DNA of 64,000 nt from JAUIAI01 sp049680625 (GCA_049680625.1 JBAUID010000108.1:3340-67339); one strand, 5' to 3'. Shown: positions 33,324 to 42,642, counted from the first letter of the stretch. A program made the numbers and translations. Notes: generated from the sequence alone by a model not told the origin.

Positions 33324-36181
33324 GCCGCGTCCTGCCGGGCCCCGGGTTCAATCGGGTTTCTTGGTTTCGAGCCCACCAGGTGCATGCGCCGCAAATCCGG
33401 CAGGGAATCCAAAAAGTCTTTTAGCTCACTGAACGCAATCGGTTCGCAGATCAGAGCACCCTGCATCACATCACAATTCAATTCTCGCAGGCCGCGCATT
33501 TCTTTGGCTGTTTCAACTCCTTCGGCCATCGCTTGCATGCCCAGCTTCGCAGCCAGCGTGGTCACGGCTTGCACAATGGCGGCATTACCGCGGTCGTCAG
33601 GCAGGTTGGTGACAAAGGCTCGATCAATTTTCAGCCCGTCCACCGGCAGGTTCTTGATGTAGCTCAACGAGGCGTAGCCGGTACCGAAGTTATCGATAAT
33701 GACTTTTATGCCCAGGCGGCGCAGTTCTGAAATCAGGCTGACGGTGCGCTCAGGGTTTTCGATGAACGATGACTCGGTCAACTCCAGGCGCAGCAATTGT
33801 GGCGGAAAATCTTTTTCTTCAATCAGGTTGAATATGTTTTCCACGAAACCATCTTCGGCCAGTTGGCGAACCGAAATGTTGACACTGACTGCCAGGTCGT
33901 CATAGCGGTCCAGGCCAAGCCGGGTGCGGTCTTCGATCGCGCGGCGGATTGCCCAAAAACCGATTTCGCGGATCAGGTTACTTTGCTCAGCAACCGGCAA
34001 AAATCGCTCGGGTCGCAATAAACCAAGCGACGGATGTCGCCAGCGCAGCAAACCTTCGATGGATAGCACCTTACGCTGACTGACATCCAGCACCGGTTGA
34101 TAGAACAGTTCGACTTCGTTGCGTTGCATGGCCATCGGCATTTCGGCGGCCAGTTGCAATTGCTCAGACCGTTCTGCGTCACGAAGATCACCCGAGAAAA
34201 AGCGTACGTCGTTTCGACCCTCGGTCTTCACCTGGTACATCGCTGCGTCAGCGGCTTTGATGAGTTGTGCGCCTTCATTGCTGTCGTCAGGGGCCATTGC
34301 GACTCCAATCGATGCGGACAAAAAGTAGGCACGCTCAGCTAAGATCAGCGGCTTTTCAATCGCCGTGAGAATTTTCCGTGCGATGCTTTCCACTTCACTG
34401 CGGCCATCCGGGTTTTTTATAATGGCAACAAACTCGTCACCGCCGAGGCGTCCGGCAGTGTCCCCCTCGGGCAGGGCGTCAGCAATGCGGCGCGCGACCT
34501 CGATCAAGGCTTTGTCGCCGGTACTGTGGCCCAGAGTGTCATTAATGATTTTATAGCGGTCCAGGTCGATATAACAGACAGCCAGTGATTGTTTTTGCCG
34601 CAGTAATGAGTCGAGTTGCTCACCAATGTAGATGCGGTTTGGTAATCCCGTGAGTGCATCATGTTGTGACGCATGACGCAGTTGGGCTTCAGCGCTGGTG
34701 CGTTGTAAGTACAATGACAGGCTGCGCGACAGTACGGCGGCAATTTCGCCCAGAAACTGATCGCCTTTGAATCCAACCCGCGCAAGGAACAACAAGGTAC
34801 TGGAGGCATCACCGTTTTCGTCGGTAATCGGCGCAACGAACGCAGCTTCGGCGCCAAGCTCTTTTAAGCCATAGCGCTTGGCGAAATCTCTTTCCCGTCG
34901 GGCCTGACGAATCCACAGGGCTTTGCCGGTTTCCCAGACCCGGGTTTCAATGGATTTGTCGTTAACCGGCATGGTGCGCGGCAGGTTGAGCACCATGCGG
35001 GTAAATTCCGGATAGCCCCAGCGCTCGTGGACAGTACTGCGATTGTCGTGTCGCACCAGGCGCAGGCCCCCAAGCCAGCCGAGCTTGCCGCACACGGTAA
35101 TAATAATGGCGGTGATCACTTTGTCCGGGTCGGTTTGCTCGCGCATGATCGCCGCAATATCACCGTCAAGTTCGAGCAACATACGTTGCTGTTTTTCCCG
35201 GGTGATGTTGTGGCCAGTGCCGCGATAGCCGGCAAAGGCATTGCGTTCATCAAAAACCGGTCGGCCACTGATCGACAGGTGATGCAGGTTACCCTCGTCA
35301 TCTACCCGGGTGTATTCGAAGCCTTCAAACGGTCGGTGCTCGGCAAGCGCGGTTTTCAGGTAAGACCAGTCGGTGGGCAATGCATCGGGCAAGTCGTTGT
35401 CCCAGCGCCGACGGCCTACAATATTTCGAGCCCATTTGCCCAGCACAGCATCGACGCTATCGGATACGTAGGTAATGCGGTCTTGGGTATCACTCTCCCA
35501 GACCCAGTCTGAACTAAGCAGCGTCAGATCGCGGAACTTGGCTTCACTGGCGGCCAGTTGGCGCTGCATGGCGCGCATGCCGGAAATATCCTGAACCGTA
35601 CCTTCCACCCGGATGGTTTTTCCGCCTGCGTTTTGCACGGGCCGCGCGACGCTGCGCATCCAGCGCTCGGTGCCGTTGTGATCGATGAACCGGTATTCAA
35701 CTTTTACTTCTGATTTACGCCGGATTGCGCGCCGGTGCACATCGGTCCAGCGTTTGCGATCGTCGGTATGAATGCAATCGACAAAGTCGTCGAGTGCCGG
35801 TTCGCCAGCGGCCGGATCGAGTGCAAAAACACGAAACGCACCCGGACTGAAGCTGAGGGTGCGTCGCTGCAGATTCAGGCCCCACAAGCCCAGGGCCGCC
35901 ATCTTCTCGCCGGTTTCATGCTGGGCCCGCAGGCGCTGCAAGGCGTTGACATGCTGATGATGGTCACGCAATTGGGCGTTGCGCATGGTCAGTGCCGCGA
36001 GCAGAACACAACACATGGAAATTGCCGCCACCAGCACGGCACCGTAGATGCCGGCTTGCAGGGCAGCAATCACGGTGGCGAGAATCGCCAGGCAGGCCAG
36101 ACCAATCGCAATACGTCGCGCACGCCTGCTGTCGATTTTGCCCGGCTGGCTGGGCTTGAGGAGTTGGTCGAATAGATGCAT
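33320..36181 (-). CDS. PAS-PAS-GAF-GGDEF-EAL cyclic-di-GMP signalling protein
   Basis: 953 residues. Two membrane helices (about 22-43 and 46-66), PAS (about 93-200), PAS (about 211-330), GAF (about 335-495), GGDEF (about 503-665) and EAL (about 680-930). The synthase site is intact: RLGGDEF (GGDEF 580-584); the RxxD inhibitory site before it is absent (PEGD). The phosphodiesterase half is altered: EAL reads EGL (709-711) and DDFGTG reads DNFGTG (830-835), while LELTES, LKID (850-853) and AEGVE (886-890) are kept. Cyclic-di-GMP synthesis is likely; hydrolysis is doubtful. The sensor signal is unknown. Stands alone, divergent from the methyltransferase gene across 272 bp. Confidence 0.93.
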   Translation of the reverse strand: MHLFDQLLKPSQPGKIDSRRARRIAIGLACLAILATVIAALQAGIYGAVLVAAISMCCVLLAALTMRNAQLRDHHQHVNALQRLRAQHETGEKMAALGLWGLNLQRRTLSFSPGAFRVFALDPAAGEPALDDFVDCIHTDDRKRWTDVHRRAIRRKSEVKVEYRFIDHNGTERWMRSVARPVQNAGGKTIRVEGTVQDISGMRAMQRQLAASEAKFRDLTLLSSDWVWESDTQDRITYVSDSVDAVLGKWARNIVGRRRWDNDLPDALPTDWSYLKTALAEHRPFEGFEYTRVDDEGNLHHLSISGRPVFDERNAFAGYRGTGHNITREKQQRMLLELDGDIAAIMREQTDPDKVITAIIITVCGKLGWLGGLRLVRHDNRSTVHERWGYPEFTRMVLNLPRTMPVNDKSIETRVWETGKALWIRQARRERDFAKRYGLKELGAEAAFVAPITDENGDASSTLLFLARVGFKGDQFLGEIAAVLSRSLSLYLQRTSAEAQLRHASQHDALTGLPNRIYIGEQLDSLLRQKQSLAVCYIDLDRYKIINDTLGHSTGDKALIEVARRIADALPEGDTAGRLGGDEFVAIIKNPDGRSEVESIARKILTAIEKPLILAERAYFLSASIGVAMAPDDSNEGAQLIKAADAAMYQVKTEGRNDVRFFSGDLRDAERSEQLQLAAEMPMAMQRNEVELFYQPVLDVSQRKVLSIEGLLRWRHPSLGLLRPERFLPVAEQSNLIREIGFWAIRRAIEDRTRLGLDRYDDLAVSVNISVRQLAEDGFVENIFNLIEEKDFPPQLLRLELTESSFIENPERTVSLISELRRLGIKVIIDNFGTGYASLSYIKNLPVDGLKIDRAFVTNLPDDRGNAAIVQAVTTLAAKLGMQAMAEGVETAKEMRGLRELNCDVMQGALICEPIAFSELKDFLDSLPDLRRMHLVGSKPRNPIEPGARQDAA

Positions 36182-36453
36182 GTCTGGCCCGGTTCAATTC
36201 ATTATCTACTGATGACTGCATGGATGTGACGAATCGCGCACATTTCGCCACAATCAGTAGCAAAGCAGTCGCCGCGGCGAATATCTCCAGCCCGCTGGAA
36301 CAAGGCGAAATCTGCGCGGAATGCTCACCACGTACCCAATGCCGTGTTGGTCGTGTCGGATTACTAAACACAAAAAGATATGCGTGCATGCGCCGGGTTC
36401 GCCGATGGGGCCAGCGACGACAGCCAATTTGTACACTACTTACGAGAACTGCC

Positions 36454-37029
36454 ATGCCATTAGCATCACCCAGCCATGACCAAAACCAGCCATTATCCTG
36501 GGTTGTTCGCTGGCTAACTGTCCTGAAAAAATCTGTGCCCAAGCCCAGAGTGCTTGATTTTGCGGCCGGCTCGGGACGGCATGCGCGATACGCCGCCGGC
36601 CTCGAATGTACCGTTATCGCTGCCGATCGCGACGCTGCGGCGCTTGAGCAGATTGGGACTGGTGTGCAGCTTATCTGCACCGACCTCGAGGCTGAGCCCT
36701 GGCCTTTTGAGGCCGGCACCTTCGATGCCGTTGTGGTGACCAATTTTTTGCACCGGCCAAGGCTTGATGCCCTGGCTGGTCTGCTCGCCCCCGGCGGCTG
36801 GCTGATCTACCAGACGTTTGCCGCCGGCAATGCCGCATTTGGCCGCCCGTCAAACCCGGATTTTTTGTTACAACCCGGTGAGTTGCTTGGTTTCGCCGAA
36901 CGTACCGGGCTGCAGGTGACGGCCTATGAGCACGGCCGGGTGGGCGAGCCGGCGCCTGCCGTCGTGCAGCGAATCGCAGGCTGGCGTGCACTGTCTGCCG
37001 AGGCTGACGGCCCGCCGGCGCTGAACTGA
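36454..37029 (+). CDS. Class I SAM-dependent methyltransferase
   Basis: A Rossmann-fold methyltransferase of 191 residues. Motif I is VLDFAAGSGRHARYA, motif II the acidic ADRDAAAL, and motif IV FDAVVVTNFLHRP, followed by APGGWLIYQTFA. It resembles the Tellurite-resistance TehB-like and small unassigned methyltransferases. The start MPLASPSHDQ at 36454 is chosen because upstream sequence in the same frame, rich in Arg and Cys, looks non-coding. It lies 101 bp before dapA. Confidence 0.82.
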   Translation: MPLASPSHDQNQPLSWVVRWLTVLKKSVPKPRVLDFAAGSGRHARYAAGLECTVIAADRDAAALEQIGTGVQLICTDLEAEPWPFEAGTFDAVVVTNFLHRPRLDALAGLLAPGGWLIYQTFAAGNAAFGRPSNPDFLLQPGELLGFAERTGLQVTAYEHGRVGEPAPAVVQRIAGWRALSAEADGPPALN

Positions 37030-37130
37030 AACCGGGTTATCGGGCTGTTTATCATTGGATATCGGCAGGGTCGTGATGGTTCCGGGCATCCGGGCTAGAA
37101 TGGACGCTTTATTGACATAGCGTGCGCCCC

Positions 37131-38015
37131 ATGATCAAAGGAAGCATGGTAGCGGTGGTCAGTCCGATGCATGAGGACGAATCAATCGACTACGACAGTT
37201 ATCGACGCCTGCTCGACTGGCATATTGAACAAGGAACAGCCGCCATTGTTGCGGTGGGTACGACTGGCGAATCGCCAACGGTAACCCCGGAAGAGCATCT
37301 CGAGCTTATCCGGGTTGCCGTTGAACAAGTGGCCGGCCGTATTCCGGTCATCGCCGGGACCGGTGGTAACTCAACCCGCGAGGCGATAGAACTGACTGTG
37401 GGTGCGCGTGAACGCGGCGCCGATTTGACCTTGCAGGTTGTGCCTTACTACAACAAACCGTCGCAGGACGGCTTGTACCGGCACTTTCGTGCGGTGGCCG
37501 AGCAGGGGGAATTACCGGTGATTCTGTATAACGTGCCAGGGCGCACTGTTGCCGACCTGTCCAACGACACCATCATGCGGCTGTCCGAAATTCCCAATAT
37601 CGTTGGTCTGAAAGACGCCACAGGTGATATTCCGCGCGGTTCAGAGTTGATGGCGCGCCTGCCGGCTGATTTTGGTGTGTATAGCGGTAACGACGATTCC
37701 GCGCTTGCCCTGATGTCCATGGGTAGTCATGGCGTTATATCAGTGACCGCCAACGTGGCACCGGGCCAAATGGCGGCAATGTGCAAGGCTGCACTCGAAG
37801 GCAACTGGGCTGAAGCCCGGCGCCTGAATGATTTATTGTTACCTCTGCACTTGAATTTGTTTGTTGAAGCCAATCCGATTCCGGTGAAATGGGCGCTTGC
37901 TGAAATGGGTATGATGCCAGCCGGTATCCGCCTGCCAATGACGCCGCTGGCTGCATCGCTCAAAGAACCAGTTGCGGCGGCGCTAAAATCGGCTGGTGTA
38001 ATGCCTTCCGCGTAG
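37131..38015 (+). CDS. dapA: 4-hydroxy-tetrahydrodipicolinate synthase
   Basis: Condenses pyruvate with aspartate semialdehyde at the first committed step of the diaminopimelate/lysine pathway. The start MIKGSMVAVVSPM at 37131 matches family starts; a GTG at 37122 is also in frame. Schiff-base Lys is in GLKDATGD, the catalytic Tyr in ILYNVPGRT, and VGTTGESPTV is the substrate loop. 294 residues, as usual. Followed by bamC 61 bp downstream, the standard gammaproteobacterial order. Confidence 0.96.
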   Translation: MIKGSMVAVVSPMHEDESIDYDSYRRLLDWHIEQGTAAIVAVGTTGESPTVTPEEHLELIRVAVEQVAGRIPVIAGTGGNSTREAIELTVGARERGADLTLQVVPYYNKPSQDGLYRHFRAVAEQGELPVILYNVPGRTVADLSNDTIMRLSEIPNIVGLKDATGDIPRGSELMARLPADFGVYSGNDDSALALMSMGSHGVISVTANVAPGQMAAMCKAALEGNWAEARRLNDLLLPLHLNLFVEANPIPVKWALAEMGMMPAGIRLPMTPLAASLKEPVAAALKSAGVMPSA

Positions 38016-38076
38016 CCAGCGCGACCCCCGTGTTGCCGGGCCCTGGCAACCACCATTAAAAAAACAATAGTTCCTC

Positions 38077-39201
38077 ATGACTGTCATAAGTGTTCGTTCC
38101 AGCCTGATTATTATTTCGGTGTGCGCCCTGGCGCTCAGCGCCTGCTCTGCGACGGGCTCCGGCCAGGATGCCGAGTACCGGTCTGCGGGCTCTCGTCCAC
38201 CGTTGGACATACCTCCCGACCTGGTTACGCCGACGTCGAATGACCGCTACCAGATTCCGGAGCCGGGTAAAACCACCACGCTGTCTCAATACGAACGCAG
38301 CCAACGTGATAAATCCGCGCAGACTTCAGCGCTGACCCCCAGCTTCAGCCAGGTGGCAATGGAACGATCGGGCCAGCTGCGCTGGCTGCGGGTGAACTTA
38401 CCAGCCGACCAGGTTTGGCAACGGGTGCGCGAGTTCTGGCTCGACAGTGGTTTTCTGATCAGTGAGGAATCAGCAGAAACTGGCGTGATGCAGACCGACT
38501 GGGCCGAAAAAACGGCCAAGATTTCAGGCGGTTTGATCCGCGATAGCCTTTCCAGGGTGTTCGGGACACGTTATTCAACGTCCGAACGTGATGCTTTCCG
38601 CTCCCGCCTCGAGTCTGTCGACGGTGGCACCGAGGTTTACATCAGTCATCGCGGCATGGAAGAAGTGTTTACCAACGACACGCAGGACGGCAATACAAAG
38701 TGGCAGCCGCGTCCTACCGATCATCAATTGGAGGTCGAGTTTTTGCGCCGATTGATGACCTTCCTCGGAATATCCGTGGAGGACGCCACAAAAGCAGTGG
38801 CGAGCACGACTGGAGAGGCAACCCCGTTGGCGACAATGGTTGAAGGACAGGGTATGGTCGGGATACTACGAATTAACGAGGGTTTTGATCGGGCCTGGCG
38901 CCGCATTGGCCTGGCTCTGGACAGAGGCAGCTTCACTGTCGAGGACAGAAACCGGGCCGAGGGCACCTACTTTGTTCGATACATCGATACCGATAAAGCC
39001 AAAGATAAATCCGGCTTCTTCAGTAACTTGTTTGGTGGCGAAAAGCCGGCTGATGCGGTGAAATATCAGATTATGGTCACTGCCGCAGGAGATAAAACGG
39101 ATGTTTCGGTCAAAGCTGGTGAAGCGCCAGCCACGGCCACGGCCAGTGACGAGACAAGCCGCCGCATTCTGGCTGTTATTCAGGAAAAGCTAGGCAACTG
39201 A
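38077..39201 (+). CDS. bamC: Outer membrane assembly lipoprotein BamC
   Basis: A lipoprotein of the BAM complex that inserts outer-membrane beta-barrel proteins. The signal peptide ends with lipobox LSAC (Cys23). The mature N-terminus has the unstructured BamC stretch PPLDIPPDLVTP, then two helix-grip domains (WLRVNLPADQVWQRVREFW and ILRINEGFDRAWRRIGLALD). 374 residues, near the 344 of E. coli. Follows dapA, precedes an MBL hydrolase. Confidence 0.93.
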   Translation: MTVISVRSSLIIISVCALALSACSATGSGQDAEYRSAGSRPPLDIPPDLVTPTSNDRYQIPEPGKTTTLSQYERSQRDKSAQTSALTPSFSQVAMERSGQLRWLRVNLPADQVWQRVREFWLDSGFLISEESAETGVMQTDWAEKTAKISGGLIRDSLSRVFGTRYSTSERDAFRSRLESVDGGTEVYISHRGMEEVFTNDTQDGNTKWQPRPTDHQLEVEFLRRLMTFLGISVEDATKAVASTTGEATPLATMVEGQGMVGILRINEGFDRAWRRIGLALDRGSFTVEDRNRAEGTYFVRYIDTDKAKDKSGFFSNLFGGEKPADAVKYQIMVTAAGDKTDVSVKAGEAPATATASDETSRRILAVIQEKLGN

Positions 39202-39297
39202 TAGCACTGGCATCTGTTAAACTAAAACCTAACAAGAACGCGTCAAATTACTGATAAATAAAGGTTTGCTGGTACGGCGCGGCGGCAAACAGGCGGA

Positions 39298-40083
39298 ATG
39301 ATGAGATTTGCCAGTCTGGGCAGTGGCAGTGAGGGAAATGCGTTGGTTGTGCAGTCACGCGATGGTGCGTGCACAACCACGATTCTGATCGACTGCGGCT
39401 TCGGAATAAAGGCCGCGCGGGCGCGGATGCAGGGCATCAATATTGATCCGGATGATCTTGATGCCATCCTGATTACCCATGAACACGCCGATCACATTGG
39501 TGGTGCGTTCCGGGTCGGGGCTGCCCACGAAGTGCCAGTTTTCCTCACACATGGCACCTGGTTGGCCAGTAAAGCGGCGGCCAAAGATAAAGCCACCTGC
39601 GAGATTATTTCTCCCGATGTGCGGTTTACAGTTGGTGGCCTGTCAATCATGCCAGTGCCTGTACCCCACGATGCCCGTGAGCCAGTGCAATTTGTTGTCG
39701 ACGACGGCCGGGTGCGCTTTGGCATGCTGACTGATCTGGGCCATGGAACGCCGCATGTCGCGCGCGAGTTTTCGTCGCTTGATGCGCTGGTGCTTGAATG
39801 TAATCACGATGCCGATATGCTGGCCGGCAATGCGAGCTATCCGATGTCGCTTAAGCGTCGCATCAGTGGCCCGTTTGGTCATTTATCCAATGATGCAGCT
39901 GGCCAGTTGCTCAGCCAGCTTGATTACTCGCGCCTGAAGCGATTTGCGGCGGCACATTTGTCGGTAAAGAACAATAAGCCCGAACTGGCGCGGGCCGCCC
40001 TGGCAGCGGTTTTAGACAGTCAGCCTCTTGATATTGAAATTGCCGACCAGGCCAATGGCCTGGCGTGGTCGGCAATTTCCTGA
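39298..40083 (+). CDS. Metallo-beta-lactamase-fold hydrolase (YycJ/WalJ-like)
   Basis: A cytosolic MBL-fold hydrolase with RFASLGSGSEGNALVVQ at the start, the zinc motif ILITHEHADHIGG, PHDAREPVQF, the ligand DLGHGT, LECNHD and AAHLSVKNN. 261 residues. Members of this subfamily (YycJ/WalJ) are predicted 5'-3' nucleases acting on DNA ends; the biochemical role is not firm. In Pseudomonas the order is dapA-bamC-MBL-purC; here purC is replaced by a convergent LEA-like lipoprotein gene 14 bp away. Confidence 0.9.
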   Translation: MMRFASLGSGSEGNALVVQSRDGACTTTILIDCGFGIKAARARMQGINIDPDDLDAILITHEHADHIGGAFRVGAAHEVPVFLTHGTWLASKAAAKDKATCEIISPDVRFTVGGLSIMPVPVPHDAREPVQFVVDDGRVRFGMLTDLGHGTPHVAREFSSLDALVLECNHDADMLAGNASYPMSLKRRISGPFGHLSNDAAGQLLSQLDYSRLKRFAAAHLSVKNNKPELARAALAAVLDSQPLDIEIADQANGLAWSAIS

Positions 40084-40097
40084 GCAACTAAACCAGC

Positions 40098-40643
40098 TTA
40101 ATTTGTTGCCGGCTTAACCACTTCTTTAGCGGCTTCAACCGCTTTTTCGGCGGCGTCTTTGGCGGCGGTTGACGCGGTTGAACCCGCGCTGGCGGCGGCG
40201 CCAGCTGCATCAGTCGCTTTTGTCTTGGCGGCTTCCACGGCATTGCCAGCGGCTTCTTTGGATTTATCCATGGCTGCGCCTGCGACTTCTTTCGACTTGT
40301 CCATCGCTGCGCCTGCGACTTCTTTCGACTTGTCCATGGCTGCGCCAGCGGCTTCTTTGGTTTTGTCCACAGCGGCCGCGGCCGCATCTTTTGCCTTGCC
40401 AGCAACATCCTTGGCAGCATCAACAGCGCCCGCTGTTGCGTCTTTGGCCTTGTCCATTGCTTCTTTGGCTGTCCCGGCAGCAGCGCCGGCGGCTTCTTTG
40501 GCTTTGTCAACAGCGGTTCCGGCCGCGTCTTTTACTTCGCTGGCGGTGTCTTTGGCCTTGTCCATGGTGTCGGTGACTTCATCTTTACTGCACGCGCCCA
40601 GGGCAACCACGAGGATTGGGATCAGAATGAGTGACTTGTTCAT
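40098..40643 (-). CDS. LEA-like repetitive Ala/Lys-rich lipoprotein
   Basis: A 181-residue predicted lipoprotein (lipobox ALGAC, Cys18). The mature part is almost only Ala, Lys, Asp, Glu, Gly and a few Val/Thr, arranged in 11-residue units: AAGTAVDKAKE (40-50), AAGAAMDKSKE (98-108), VAGAAMDKSKE (109-119) and VAGAAMDKSKE (120-130), then AAGNAVEAAKT. This period and composition match group-3 LEA desiccation proteins, which form amphipathic helices when dried. GGAG lies 9 bases before ATG. A protective or envelope-spacing role is inferred from composition only. Confidence 0.75.
   Translation of the reverse strand: MNKSLILIPILVVALGACSKDEVTDTMDKAKDTASEVKDAAGTAVDKAKEAAGAAAGTAKEAMDKAKDATAGAVDAAKDVAGKAKDAAAAAVDKTKEAAGAAMDKSKEVAGAAMDKSKEVAGAAMDKSKEAAGNAVEAAKTKATDAAGAAASAGSTASTAAKDAAEKAVEAAKEVVKPATN
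40254..40352 (-). repeat. Tandem 33-bp repeat inside the LEA-like gene
   Basis: Three 33-bp units coding for (A/V)AGAAMDKSKE lie head to tail at 40254-40286, 40287-40319 and 40320-40352; they differ at only a few bases. Near-identity at DNA level indicates recent duplication, and copy number could vary between strains. Confidence 0.85.
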
Positions 40644-40753
40644 AATTAATACTCCGAAGAAAGAAAATGAATCAGGTAGTCAGGCTTACGCTTGCGACGG
40701 CGGTTTGGGAATCGACGGCCTGCCTGAGTGCTGATAGGGATTCTATCGGTAAT

Positions 40754-40772
40754 GTGGGGCAAATCGCCCCGC
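40754..40772 (-). terminator. Possible hairpin downstream of roxA
   Basis: GGGGC (40756-40760) and GCCCC (40766-40770) pair around a 5-base loop, extended by two more pairs (one wobble) to 40754 and 40772. It lies 30 bp past the roxA stop on the minus strand and before the lipoprotein gene. There is no clear T-run. Confidence 0.35.
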
Positions 40773-40801
40773 AGCCAGCAGAATCAGGCCCCAAAAAACT
40801 G

Positions 40802-41971
40802 TTACGTTTTGTAGGGGTGGACCCAGCCTGCCTCGTACCATTGAGTCAAAATTGACTTCCCGCGCGCGTTAGCAAGTAATTGACGGCTTTCGGCCGGTTG
40901 CAGGCTGCGCTGATCTGCCAGGCGTCGCAACAAAAGCATCGTGTCACGGCTGGCATCGACCAATTCCCCGTTAATGAAACATGACGAGGCAATCCAGAGC
41001 ATCCGGGTTTTTCGGTCCAGGCTTATCCCGCATTGTCGGGCGACAGCCAGGTCGGCTGCCTTTCTCGGGCGGTCAAACCAGGTGTTGGCTTTCGGTTCCG
41101 TCAGATAGCGCCCGACAAAGTTGCGCATCTGTTTGTCGGACGCTTGCCACTGGCGCAGCCAACCCACCAGGTGATCCATCATTGCGGTCGGAATTCTGGC
41201 CGGGCTGCGTTGCCATTGCCCGGTTCCTGCCTTCGGCAGATCATCGCGATAAGGTGCGTCATCGCCGGTCAGATCCAGTCCAACCTGGTCGGCCATGTCT
41301 TGCAGCCAGGCCGATTGCAGCTGGCCGCGGGTTGGAGCCCGAAAGCCGATTGATGCCGTCATACACTGGCCAATCGCCGTGCCGTTATGTGACCAGCCGG
41401 CCGGCAGGTACAACATGTCACCTTTGCTCAGGACAACTGTCCGGGTGGGCCTGAACTGCCGGAGCAGTTTTAGCGGCTGATCATCACGCAGTTTGACCGG
41501 GCCGGGCGGGGCTATTTCCCATTGCCGCTGGCCACTGAGCTGCAGCAGAAATACGTCGTAGTCATCCACATGGGGGCCAACCCCACCACCGTCACCAGCA
41601 ATACTGATCATCAAATCGTCAAGACGGGCGTCGGGGATGAACCGAAAACGGTTCAACAACGCCCGAGCGCTGTCCAGATGCAGGTCCACCCCCTGGATCA
41701 GCGTGGTCCAGTTTTTTGTGGTCATTGTCGGGATTTCACCGGGCTCGAATGGGCCGTCATCCACCTGCCATTGCTCACCGCAGCGCTGGACAAGGCGGGA
41801 TTCGGCCAAGTCATCCGAGGCAAGGCGCAGCACCTGGCGCAGCCCGAGGCCCGTCATCGCACTGGCTGGTAGCGCCCCCAAAATGACGCCGGCCTGTTGT
41901 TGCCAGTACGATTGCACAAACGCGCCGGCCTGGCGTGCACCGGCCAATGGGTTTGGTACAAGTTCTTTCAT
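40802..41971 (-). CDS. roxA: Ribosomal protein L16 arginine hydroxylase (RoxA/YcfD-type JmjC oxygenase)
   Basis: A 2-oxoglutarate/Fe(II) oxygenase of the RoxA/NO66 family; the E. coli enzyme hydroxylates Arg81 of ribosomal protein L16. Iron ligands HxD in GPHVDDYDVFLLQL and the distal His in LPAGWSHNG; LSKGDMLYLP is the family strand. 389 residues from the start MKELVPNPL at 41971 (the frame runs further upstream only as shadow of the FKBP gene). The C-terminal winged-helix part is present (RLADQRSLQPAESRQLL). Divergent from the FKBP gene with only 15 bp between start codons. Confidence 0.9.
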   Translation of the reverse strand: MKELVPNPLAGARQAGAFVQSYWQQQAGVILGALPASAMTGLGLRQVLRLASDDLAESRLVQRCGEQWQVDDGPFEPGEIPTMTTKNWTTLIQGVDLHLDSARALLNRFRFIPDARLDDLMISIAGDGGGVGPHVDDYDVFLLQLSGQRQWEIAPPGPVKLRDDQPLKLLRQFRPTRTVVLSKGDMLYLPAGWSHNGTAIGQCMTASIGFRAPTRGQLQSAWLQDMADQVGLDLTGDDAPYRDDLPKAGTGQWQRSPARIPTAMMDHLVGWLRQWQASDKQMRNFVGRYLTEPKANTWFDRPRKAADLAVARQCGISLDRKTRMLWIASSCFINGELVDASRDTMLLLRRLADQRSLQPAESRQLLANARGKSILTQWYEAGWVHPYKT

Positions 41972-41986
41972 GTTGGAAGCTGAAAA

Positions 41987-42583
41987 ATGAATGCTGAGAA
42001 GAAAAACAAAAATGTCCGCCCGGCCGGTGCCGAGGATGTTAAGGGCGAGGTTACCGGGATTGACGATATTGAAGGCCTTGAAGGCTTCAATGACCCCGAT
42101 CCGCAGCCGCCGGTGGCGGCTGACTTCTGGGTGTCCCTGAGCTACGAATTGTTCGATTCTACCGGCGAACCCCTTGAAGACGTGCGGCGTAACCTGACCT
42201 ATCTGCACGGTGGTTACGGAGAGGTTTTGCCAAAGATAGAAGCAGCGGTTGACGGTAAGTTGGTGGGTGACGAGATCTCACTCTACCTGGAACCGGACGA
42301 TGCCTTCGGGGACTACGATGCTGACCTGGTGACCCTACGGCCAGCAGATCGGCTGCCCCCGGATGTGGCGATTGGAATGACCTTTGACTGCATTCCCGGT
42401 GAGGCGGCCGACGGGAACGTGTATTCGGTGACCGATATTGCCCAGGGGTATGTTGTGCTGGACGGAAACCATCCGTTGGCCGGCATTGCCGTGCGCTACG
42501 AAATTCGCATCGAAGAGGTTAGTGAAGCGGACGAAGACGCGATTGAGCGCGAAAAGCTCGCCTTGGCCAGAGCTCAGGAATGA
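41987..42583 (+). CDS. FKBP-type peptidyl-prolyl isomerase (SlyD-like)
   Basis: A two-domain SlyD-like prolyl isomerase: the FKBP part starts around SLSYELFDSTGEPLEDV, with the insert-in-flap domain in ISLYLEPDDAFGDYDADLV. The aromatic pocket residues of active FKBPs are partly kept (YLHGGYGEVLPKIEAAVDG). The N-terminal 45 residues are acidic and unstructured. It lacks the metal-binding His/Cys tail of E. coli SlyD. 198 residues. Shares a very short divergent start region with roxA, which modifies ribosomes, a possible functional link to protein synthesis. Confidence 0.85.
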   Translation: MNAEKKNKNVRPAGAEDVKGEVTGIDDIEGLEGFNDPDPQPPVAADFWVSLSYELFDSTGEPLEDVRRNLTYLHGGYGEVLPKIEAAVDGKLVGDEISLYLEPDDAFGDYDADLVTLRPADRLPPDVAIGMTFDCIPGEAADGNVYSVTDIAQGYVVLDGNHPLAGIAVRYEIRIEEVSEADEDAIEREKLALARAQE

Positions 42584-42642
42584 TATCGGGACCAATCGAA
42601 TATTGACCAAATTCGACAGGGAATCATCGCCAGGAAATCAAT

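Noticed and set aside
40159..40734. Long antisense frames (191 and 135 codons) across the LEA-like lipoprotein gene
   Set aside because: They are mirror images of its repetitive Ala/Lys code (Ala/Ser/Leu/Arg repeats) and lack start signals.
41971..42208. 79-residue N-terminal extension of RoxA
   Set aside because: It lies antisense within the FKBP gene; the family start MKELVPNPL fits without it.
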